Shown: piece by piece, positions 30,508 to 36,857 of the stretch
Layout: the number at the start of each line of letters is the position of its first letter
Numbering within the stretch: the first letter of the stretch is position 1
DNA from: Oligoflexia bacterium
Lineage (GTDB): Bacteria; Bdellovibrionota; Bdellovibrionia; JABDDW01
DNA: 36,857 nt
Assembly (NCBI GenBank): GCA_034439615.1
Contig: JAWXAT010000003.1
Span: forward strand, 115,973 to 152,829
Direction of reading: 5' to 3'
Position numbers and translations under genes: made by a program
The notes under the pieces: generated by a model
Database searches by the model: none
The model's input: only the letters and a program-made list of their open reading frames with translations
What the model was told of the DNA's origin: nothing

Positions 30508-31299
30508 ATGCTTATGGAGCTGGAAAATTTTCATTATTTGATCTCAGGTGCACAAAATCGGCCCTGGCTCGTATTTATACATGGTCTAGCTGGTTCGAGC
30601 TCTAACTGGCGAAAGATTATTCCTCACTTTGAGGGCGACTATAGAGTCTTAGTTTATGACCAGCGAGCTCATGGCAAAAGTTTCGCCCCAGAGTCAGGGT
30701 ATGCCCCCGAAGACTATGCGGGGGATCTTAAGTTTTTACTCGATTCGTTGAAAATTTCTAAAGCAAGTATTGTGGGTCACAGCATGGGTGGACGCACGGC
30801 CCTTTGTTTTGCAAACTTGTATCCTGAAATGACTGAAAAATTAGTGATTGAAGATATTGGCCCGGGCAAATCGGAAGTAAATGGAAGCCAATTAGCAAAG
30901 CGTTTGAAATCTATTCCTGTTCCATTCACTGATAAAATAAGAGCTAAACAATATTTATTAAATGATTTTGGCGACTCAAAACTTGGAATGTTTCTTTACA
31001 CAAATATTGTCGAAGATGAAACAGGTCGAGGTGTATGGCGCATTCGAATGGATAAGATCATTGAAACTTTAGAAAATGGCCGAAATAAAGATCGATGGTT
31101 TGAACTCGAGAAATTAACGTGTGCAACACTCGTAATTCGTGGCGAGTTAAGTGAAGAGTTATCAGCGCAGGAATTTACGAAGATGCAGGCTAAAAACCAC
31201 GTTATAAAAGGTGTAGAAGTATCGGGCGCAGGGCATTGGGTACACTTTGATCAACGACTGGTATTCATTGAAATTTTGCAAAAATTCTTACAAGCTTAG
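30508..31299 (+). CDS. Alpha/beta-fold hydrolase
   Basis: The 263-residue protein is an alpha/beta hydrolase of the YbfF/esterase type. It has the oxyanion-hole HGLAGSSSNW, the nucleophile elbow GHSMGG with the catalytic Ser, and the catalytic His in GAGHWVHFD; the acid is probably the Asp/Glu in the RGELSEEL region. Natural substrates of such enzymes are small esters or thioesters and cannot be read from sequence. The frame is open to a GTG at 30496, but CAGGAG is directly next to that codon and correctly spaced only for the ATG at 30508. It is transcribed away from pcnB. Confidence 0.85.
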   Translation: MLMELENFHYLISGAQNRPWLVFIHGLAGSSSNWRKIIPHFEGDYRVLVYDQRAHGKSFAPESGYAPEDYAGDLKFLLDSLKISKASIVGHSMGGRTALCFANLYPEMTEKLVIEDIGPGKSEVNGSQLAKRLKSIPVPFTDKIRAKQYLLNDFGDSKLGMFLYTNIVEDETGRGVWRIRMDKIIETLENGRNKDRWFELEKLTCATLVIRGELSEELSAQEFTKMQAKNHVIKGVEVSGAGHWVHFDQRLVFIEILQKFLQA

Positions 31300-31396
31300 C
31301 TGATTTTAATGCCCATTTTGAAGCTGCTTTTTGTCGTAATGGCTAAAATATTGGCATCTCACACGTATTATAAAGCGGTTTAAATAGCTGAGTTTG

Positions 31397-31412
31397 CGGC
31401 ACATTCATTGCT
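31397..31412 (+). promoter_or_regulatory. Candidate sigma-54 promoter of the M48 protease
   Basis: The sequence CGGCACATTCATTGCT matches TGGCAC-N5-TTGCW at every position but the first. GG and GC are 10 nt apart, and the start would be near 31423, leaving a ~26-nt leader with GGAG before the ATG. It is the best match to the consensus in the window. Confidence 0.6.
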
Positions 31413-31448
31413 CTAGTACTTGTTCTAATCTTTATTGGAGTACAAGCG

Positions 31449-33578
31449 ATGCAAAAAATGATGTCTCAAACTTTGGTTTTTTTACTCACACTCACTATCG
31501 GCTTTTCACAGAGCTTTGCAGCTGACCCAATGGATGATCGAAAACTCTATTTTGCCGAAGAAAATATTTTTAGAAAATTGATGAATAATCCTGCGTTGGC
31601 TGAAGAATATCAAAACCTTCAGAGCAGTATGCTTTCAACTCGTACTGATAGAAATCTTCGCGGATTTTTTATGACTCAACCACTCATGCAGCCCTTACTT
31701 GAAATTGCCAGTATGCTCAATGATTCTACTGTTGAAACCTACGTAGCCCAAGGCTCAATTAACATGTTGGGTATACAAGGTGAAAAATCAACTCCACAAC
31801 ATGAGATGATTGATAAACTTGTAATTGAAGTGGCCCGTGAACTGGGTTTTAGCGATGGAGCTATTCAAAACCGAAAAGTATTCGTAGTCGCTGGTGACGC
31901 TAATGCTGCAACTGTAAGTGCATCTAGTGATAATATTTTTATATTGCTCCATTCTGGACTTATACATTCAATGACCCCAGATCAATTGCGAACTGTTTTA
32001 GCCCATGAACTCATGCATATCAGGCTTAAACATAATATCGTTTCATTTATGAATGAAACATTACTCTCGGCGATAGCTTCCGAGATTGGTGTGGGTGGTT
32101 CTGGTCTTTCGCTTAACGTTAAAGAAGAATTATTTAAAAATAGAATGAAGCGCGTTGCCTTTAAAACTATGAATCCTCAAAAAGTATTTGGAGTCGGTAA
32201 AAAACATATTGCAAATTCTGAAGCTGAGTTTGAAAAATTCTTCACGTCAAACTTTATCAGTAACGGGCAGTTTGCAAAAATCCTTCAACAGATTCAAATT
32301 TATTTTGCCAAAATGCCCGAGCAGGAGCGTGACTTGTTATTTAATAGTTATCTAGAAATTATTGACCTTGCTGTGGAGCGAGCACAAAGACCAGCACATA
32401 TAGTTGAATTCACAAAAGGTATGAGGGCGGCATTAAATAGTAAAAACTCAGCACAGGTATTAGACATAAAACAATTTTCACGTTGGTCTGACGATGTTGG
32501 TAACATGATTTCACGTGAGAATGAACTTTCTGCTGATCGTGGCGGTGCCACTACGGGGCGACACGAAGATGTGGCCGCTGCATTTGCGAAGCTTTTTGGT
32601 ATTCAATTTGAATCAGAGCACCAAGAGGCTGTTCTTGAGCTGGCTATTAAACGGGCTACTGAATTTTACATGAAATATGGCCCTCAAGTAAGAGCTCAAT
32701 TGATTTCGGGTTCACATCCGCCATTGATTTTGAGAATGGCCACGATTCTAAATCTTGATAAATTTTCAACACGACTTTTTGGCCATGAATATTTAAAACT
32801 CTTAACTTTTGAGCAAACGCTTCGTGAAAAAGTTGAAGTAATAGACATTGCCTTAGTGGGAGAAAAAGATATCGAGTTCAAAATTATTTTAGGAAAAATA
32901 AAAGCCGATATAGCTCAGGGCCTTGAAATACTTCAAAATGCACTGCTTGATCTCATGGTTAGAGAGGTTGCAAGCTCTGGGGGTGTGCCACGTATTAAGT
33001 ATTTTTTAGAGTACCAACTTGCAATGCGTGAAATTAAAATCAATGTTTACAATTCTTTAATTTCTCATAGGCGCCAAAGTATTAAGTCCTTTAAAGACCA
33101 AATGCCCGAAGATGCATTTAGCGAGCAATTACGACAAACCGATATGTTAGAAGTTCAATTACGTAACAGCTTGAGTAAAGAAGATTCATTTGCACAAAAA
33201 CTTCGTAGTCGTTTGTTTGAGGTCGGAAAATCTACTGAGATCACAAGTGATTCTAAAAAAATGATTCTTCAAGCCATACTTAATTTAAATTTGATTAATA
33301 CCAGCCGAAACATTGAAGATGTTCATCAGATTAAATTGCTTTTACCTTATCGCGATGGACAACCTTCAATATTACCAACAGATCTGCAGAGTCGATTAGA
33401 TATACCTGGATCAGGGCTTCTACACAAAGGGCCGATTACCAAAGCAAAATTAGTAGATGATAATATCAAAAATCAAACTCCAGCTGAAGCACTTCTTATG
33501 AAACAAGATGTGACTATGCGCTTAAGTTGCGAAGCAATATTGGGTGCAATCAAGACAAAATTAAAAACTCAGCCGTAA
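31449..33578 (+). CDS. Exported M48-family metalloprotease with long C-terminal extension
   Basis: The 709-residue protein has a signal peptide (residues 1-25, ending SFAAD) and an M48 peptidase region with the zinc motif HELMH at 186-190 and a third ligand Glu359 in ENELSAD, the M48 arrangement. The stretch between these two motifs (~170 residues) is longer than usual for the family, so it holds an inserted segment. After the peptidase, about 300 residues (400-709) are predicted helical and match no domain I know. Related periplasmic M48 proteins such as BepA act on outer-membrane proteins; that role is only suggested here. GGAG lies before the ATG and a sigma-54-like element upstream. Its 3' end overlaps that of the next gene by 10 nt. 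Confidence 0.85.
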   Translation: MQKMMSQTLVFLLTLTIGFSQSFAADPMDDRKLYFAEENIFRKLMNNPALAEEYQNLQSSMLSTRTDRNLRGFFMTQPLMQPLLEIASMLNDSTVETYVAQGSINMLGIQGEKSTPQHEMIDKLVIEVARELGFSDGAIQNRKVFVVAGDANAATVSASSDNIFILLHSGLIHSMTPDQLRTVLAHELMHIRLKHNIVSFMNETLLSAIASEIGVGGSGLSLNVKEELFKNRMKRVAFKTMNPQKVFGVGKKHIANSEAEFEKFFTSNFISNGQFAKILQQIQIYFAKMPEQERDLLFNSYLEIIDLAVERAQRPAHIVEFTKGMRAALNSKNSAQVLDIKQFSRWSDDVGNMISRENELSADRGGATTGRHEDVAAAFAKLFGIQFESEHQEAVLELAIKRATEFYMKYGPQVRAQLISGSHPPLILRMATILNLDKFSTRLFGHEYLKLLTFEQTLREKVEVIDIALVGEKDIEFKIILGKIKADIAQGLEILQNALLDLMVREVASSGGVPRIKYFLEYQLAMREIKINVYNSLISHRRQSIKSFKDQMPEDAFSEQLRQTDMLEVQLRNSLSKEDSFAQKLRSRLFEVGKSTEITSDSKKMILQAILNLNLINTSRNIEDVHQIKLLLPYRDGQPSILPTDLQSRLDIPGSGLLHKGPITKAKLVDDNIKNQTPAEALLMKQDVTMRLSCEAILGAIKTKLKTQP

Positions 33579-34279
33579 GATTCTGTGTGGATATCTGCTA
33601 GTGGAAAACCTTTACCAAGCAATAGTTCTTTTACAGACTTAATCATGGCAGGATTTCCACAAAGATAAAATTGTGTAGGCCTTTTAATATCTAATTTATC
33701 AATGGGCTCAGTAACGCGACCTTTGGAGCCTTTCCAGCTTGCATCAGGTGAATCCAAAACATAATCAACGTGCAACCTGGGGAGAATTTTTTGAAGTTCT
33801 TTTAATTCTTTATCGTAAAAAATTTCTTTTTCATTCCACACACCCATAAAAACTTTGAAATCAGTATTTTTAAGGGTCTGTGCTTTACTGGCGAGCATGC
33901 TGTAAAAGGGAGCAAGGCCCGTACTTGTGCAAACAAAAACTACTTGTTCAGCCGGCGGTTCTTTTAAAAGAAATTTTCCAAATGGTCCGGTGAATGGAAT
34001 TTCTTCGCCACCTTTAAGGGTGCGTACCCAATTTGAAGCAATACCTAATTCATAATGTTTAATAACCAGTCGAACGTCAGTTTTATTTTGCTCAGCTGAG
34101 GCGATAGAATAAGCGCGAGGTGAGGGTTTTCCATCAACAGGTGGAAGTTGAAGCATTACAAATTGACCAGCTTTAAACTCAAGGCCTGGAGAATCCATGG
34201 GCTGCAAGTAGAGCTCTTTTACAGAGGGTGTGATGTCAGTAATTTTGGTGAGCTTGAATTTTAGATCTTTGCGCGGCAT
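33569..34279 (-). CDS. Ferredoxin-NADP reductase-like flavoprotein
   Basis: The 236-residue protein has an FAD-binding beta-barrel with RAYSIAS, the R-x-Y-S flavin motif, and a nucleotide-binding domain with CTSTGLAPFYSML and FYLCGNPAMI. The C-terminus ESYG ends with an aromatic residue next to the end, as in bacterial FNRs where that residue stacks on the flavin. It lacks any iron-sulfur domain, so it should exchange electrons between NAD(P)H and a separate partner such as a ferredoxin or flavodoxin; the partner is not identified here. AAGGGA lies 8 nt before the ATG. It is convergent with the M48 gene and divergent from nadA. Confidence 0.88.
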   Translation of the reverse strand: MPRKDLKFKLTKITDITPSVKELYLQPMDSPGLEFKAGQFVMLQLPPVDGKPSPRAYSIASAEQNKTDVRLVIKHYELGIASNWVRTLKGGEEIPFTGPFGKFLLKEPPAEQVVFVCTSTGLAPFYSMLASKAQTLKNTDFKVFMGVWNEKEIFYDKELKELQKILPRLHVDYVLDSPDASWKGSKGRVTEPIDKLDIKRPTQFYLCGNPAMIKSVKELLLGKGFPLADIHTESYG

Positions 34280-34376
34280 TGGGTATCCCTTGTTAAAGCC
34301 AAGATAATCGCTTAGTTAACGTACGGGCCCATAATCTATTGGCGCATACGTTCTGTCAATATTTTTGGGCTTTGAG

Positions 34377-35489
34377 ATGAATGATGTTGGTGCTAAATTA
34401 CGGCCGATTATGCAGTATGATGTTTTACCAACCTTAGAAGATTACGAGAGATTTTCCGAAGAACATCTCATAGAGCGCATTCGCTTTCATAAACAACGCG
34501 CGGGGTCAGACCTTGTTATTCTAGGGCATCATTATCAAAGACCCAAGATCACACAGCTAAGTGATTATGTCGGAGACAGTTACGGCCTTTCTGAAAAAGC
34601 GGCACATTCACCCGGTAAACAAATTGTTTTTTGTGGCGTAAGGTTCATGGCTGAGAGTGCCGCCATATTATGTAAACCAACCCAAAGTGTTTATCATCCT
34701 GACCCTGACGCTGGTTGCCCCATGGCTGATATGGCCAATATAGATCAAGTCAAAAAAGCGTGGTCCACAATTCATCAGTGGTTAGATAAATCTCAAAAAG
34801 TAATTCCTGTAACTTATATGAATTCTACTGCAGATCTCAAAGCGTTTTGCGGTGAGCGTGACGGCATTGTATGTACATCATCAAATGCAGAAAAAATTTA
34901 TAAATGGGCGTATGAACGAGGAGAGAAGATTTTCTTTTTTCCGGATGAACATTTAGGTCGCAATACGGGTAAAAAACTAGAAATACCATTAGAGAAAATG
35001 ATTTTGTGGGACCCAAAAAAGGTAGATGGTGGTTTAACAAAAGAAGAAGTGCGCCAAGCAAAAGTAATCTTGTGGGCTGGGCATTGTCCGGTGCATATGG
35101 AATTTAAAGCGCGCGATATTAAACATGTGCGCAAGTTTTTTCCGGGTTGTAAGGTGGTCGTTCATCCTGAGTGCGAAAAAGAGGTGGTTGATTTAGCCGA
35201 TGCCTCAGGGAGTACAGAATTTATCGTGAAATATGTAGGCGAGCTACCGCCAAAATCTACTGTATTTGTCGGTACTGAAGTGAACTTAGTTACAAGGCTT
35301 CAGCAGATGTTTTCGGATCGGCGGGTTTTTAAGCTTCAAAGAAGTCTTTGTCTCACCATGTATCAAATCAATCTGTCAAATCTCTGCTACACCCTTGAAC
35401 ATCTAGAAAATTTAGAAAAAGTGGAGTTAAACCTAGATATTAAGCTCAACGCTAAAATAGCCCTTGATCGCATGTTGGCCCTTAACTAA
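34377..35489 (+). CDS. nadA: Quinolinate synthase A
   Basis: The 370-residue protein (from the ATG at 34377) is quinolinate synthase, the 4Fe-4S enzyme that condenses iminoaspartate with dihydroxyacetone phosphate in NAD synthesis. GHHYQRPKITQLSDYVGDSYGLS is the family's first motif. Likely cluster cysteines lie in DAGCPMADMA, AGHCPVHMEF and QRSLCLTMYQINL. FPDEHLGRNT is also characteristic. The frame is open to a TTG at 34365, but the ATG is more likely. No strong ribosome binding site or promoter is seen. nadB and nadC are not in the window. Confidence 0.93.
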   Translation: MNDVGAKLRPIMQYDVLPTLEDYERFSEEHLIERIRFHKQRAGSDLVILGHHYQRPKITQLSDYVGDSYGLSEKAAHSPGKQIVFCGVRFMAESAAILCKPTQSVYHPDPDAGCPMADMANIDQVKKAWSTIHQWLDKSQKVIPVTYMNSTADLKAFCGERDGIVCTSSNAEKIYKWAYERGEKIFFFPDEHLGRNTGKKLEIPLEKMILWDPKKVDGGLTKEEVRQAKVILWAGHCPVHMEFKARDIKHVRKFFPGCKVVVHPECEKEVVDLADASGSTEFIVKYVGELPPKSTVFVGTEVNLVTRLQQMFSDRRVFKLQRSLCLTMYQINLSNLCYTLEHLENLEKVELNLDIKLNAKIALDRMLALN

Positions 35490-35575
35490 GTAAAAAAGCC
35501 ATCATGGGTTGAATTGAGGGAAGTATTCAAAAAGATTTGGCTTTTTAGGTGGTTCCTGGCATAAATAAGGCTGAA

Positions 35576-35593
35576 ATGATGAGTGAATATTGA
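35576..35593 (+). CDS. Five-codon leader ORF (MMSEY) in frame before the helicase
   Basis: ATG ATG AGT GAA TAT TGA, preceded by AAGG 5 nt upstream, is a minimal ORF whose stop (35591-35593) is in the same frame as the following helicase. It ends 24 nt before the only possible helicase start, a TTG. It could be a regulatory leader, or the old start of the helicase cut off by a nonsense change. Confidence 0.4.
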   Translation: MMSEY

Positions 35594-35617
35594 TCACTAA
35601 GAAAACGAGTTTCGACA

Positions 35618-36857
35618 TTGAAGTTTGCTGAATTTGATTTACGACCCGAACTTTTAGAAGCGTTATCGGCAATTGGTTTCACCGAGTGTACACCTATCCA
35701 AGAAGCAGTCATACCCTCAGTTCTAAAAGGCAAAGATGTCTCAGGCCTTGCACAAACAGGTACAGGCAAAACGGGTGCTTTTGTTATTCCTTTGATGGAT
35801 CGCATCTTAAGATTGCGAGCTGGTGAAACAGGCGAGCGTGTTCCTACAAATTGGAAGAAAAATAGTTTTGTTTTAGTTTTGGTTCCAACACGTGAACTTG
35901 CTGCACAAGTTGAAGGTGCTGTTTCTCAATTTGGTAAAAACGCGAGCATGCGTTCAGTGGTCATCGTGGGTGGCAGCGCGTACGATGATCAGAAAAAAGC
36001 ACTTCATCAAGGTGTTGAGTTTGTTGTCGGAACACCTGGCCGAATTTTAGATCTTTATAAATCACATGACCTTGATCTTAACGGTGTTGCCGCTATTGTT
36101 TTTGATGAAGCTGATCGTATGTTTGATATGGGCTTTAAAGACGACATGACTTTTATCTTAAGGCGTGTGCCACGAGACAGACAGTTTTTATTATTCAGTG
36201 CTACCCTTAATTTTGAAGTTTTAAATACATCTTATCAATTTGGTGCTGAGCCCGTTGAATTTAATATGAGTCGTGATTCAGTTACGGCTGAAGGTATTGA
36301 TCATTCTATCTTGCATGTTGGCCAAGAAGAAAAACCCATGTTTTTGTTAGCACTCCTTAAAAAGTTTGATCCAAAACAATGCATCGTATTTAGTAATTTT
36401 AAACACAACGTTACTCGCATCGCAAAATTTCTAAAAAATAATGGTATTGAAGCTATGGAGATGAGCTCACTTTTGAGTCAAGCTCAGCGCAACCGTGTGT
36501 TTGAATCTTTTCGTTCAGGTAAAAAACAAATCCTCGTTGCTACAGATGTTGCCGCTCGTGGCCTAGATGTTAAAGGAATTGATCTTGTCGTTAATTATGA
36601 TCTTCCTGATGAAGCAGAGGGCTATATTCATCGCATAGGTCGTACAGGGCGAGCGGGTGGAAGTGGTCGCGCTGTAGGTATGGTTAGTGACCGTGATGTC
36701 GATGCACTTGGGCGTATAGAGGCTTATTTAAAAGATAAAGTAAAAGTAGATTGGCTTGAAGAATCAGAGTTGATCAAAGAATTTAAACCATTTCCAACAG
36801 AGTTTGAGCGTGATGATAAAGGCCCGCAATCAGCAGGGCGACGACCTGCTCTTCGGC
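35618..36857 (+). CDS. DEAD-box RNA helicase, RhlE-like (3' truncated by window)
   Basis: The protein is cut by the window end after 413 codons. It shows all DEAD-box motifs in order: Q motif GFTECTPIQ (20-28), AQTGTGKT (45-52), PTRELAAQ (90-97), TPGRI (139-143), DEAD (163-166), SAT (194-196), then TDVAARGLDV and HRIGRTGRAGG. It unwinds RNA during decay, ribosome assembly or cold growth, and the compact core fits RhlE. After the in-frame TGA at 35591-35593 the only start codon before the Q motif is the TTG at 35618, with weak upstream GAG. A TTG start after a short in-frame leader ORF suggests low or regulated translation. Confidence 0.9.
   Translation, partial: MKFAEFDLRPELLEALSAIGFTECTPIQEAVIPSVLKGKDVSGLAQTGTGKTGAFVIPLMDRILRLRAGETGERVPTNWKKNSFVLVLVPTRELAAQVEGAVSQFGKNASMRSVVIVGGSAYDDQKKALHQGVEFVVGTPGRILDLYKSHDLDLNGVAAIVFDEADRMFDMGFKDDMTFILRRVPRDRQFLLFSATLNFEVLNTSYQFGAEPVEFNMSRDSVTAEGIDHSILHVGQEEKPMFLLALLKKFDPKQCIVFSNFKHNVTRIAKFLKNNGIEAMEMSSLLSQAQRNRVFESFRSGKKQILVATDVAARGLDVKGIDLVVNYDLPDEAEGYIHRIGRTGRAGGSGRAVGMVSDRDVDALGRIEAYLKDKVKVDWLEESELIKEFKPFPTEFERDDKGPQSAGRRPALR

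Noticed and set aside
35490-35550. Terminator after nadA (AAAAAGCC and GGCTTTTT arms)
   Set aside because: The arms are about 40 nt apart and AT-rich, so a terminator is possible but not supported enough to list.
35556-35575. Sigma-54 site before the helicase leader (TGGCATAAATAAGGC)
   Set aside because: GG and GC are correctly spaced, but the -12 box reads AGGC instead of TTGC.

Overview
The window looks like chromosome of a Gram-negative, AT-rich member of the Bdellovibrionota / former deltaproteobacteria. This rests on several things seen together: many exported peptidases (two M14 carboxypeptidases, an M23 endopeptidase, an M48 protease), outer-membrane beta-barrel proteins, a TatA, a PcnB-type poly(A) polymerase with a basic tail, a split transketolase and closely packed genes. 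No 16S rRNA or other lineage marker is present, so the assignment is an inference.

Layout. Positions 1-4600 hold housekeeping and envelope genes: nth end, def, an MpaA-like M14 peptidase, DoxX, a LON-domain protein, an EamA transporter and an M23 peptidase. A second, exported M14 carboxypeptidase ends in a clear terminator (4665-6192). Next comes a long same-strand run (6228-15597) with gaps of at most 12 nt: a CorC/HlyC-like membrane protein, a thiBPQ-type ABC transporter, a predicted outer-membrane protein, a three-subunit xanthine-dehydrogenase-type molybdoenzyme and a YdcZ-type transporter. Facing it is a minus-strand run (15583-23127): MocA-like and XdhC-like molybdoenzyme maturation factors, three exported proteins of unknown function, guanine deaminase, a small exported protein and adenosine deaminase. 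The two runs together form a purine breakdown neighbourhood: adenosine to inosine, guanine to xanthine, and xanthine onward through the molybdoenzyme. That would suit an organism that consumes the nucleic acids of other cells.

A split transketolase (23208-24967) is followed by a small accessory island (about 24990-26830). It is bounded and split by three copies of a GC-rich 34-bp hairpin repeat and contains an orphan BrnA-like antitoxin, a decayed BrnT toxin and a truncated beta-propeller protein. After it come a beta-barrel protein, tatA with a hairpin over its ribosome binding site, two paralogous small exported Cys proteins, pcnB, an alpha/beta hydrolase, an M48 protease, a ferredoxin-NADP-reductase-like flavoprotein, nadA and the start of a DEAD-box helicase cut by the window end.

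Two regulatory themes recur. Several genes have a good -35/-10 promoter placed so close to the start codon that the mRNA should be leaderless (corC-like, xdhC, tktN, pcnB, perhaps the EamA gene and ada). Four exported-protein genes have a GG-N10-GC element resembling a sigma-54 promoter (M23, M48 and both small paralogues). No complete known defence or mobile system is present. The least explained parts are the three-gene exported operon at 17013-20328, whose first protein faintly resembles a secretin, and the paralogous pair at 27756-29030.
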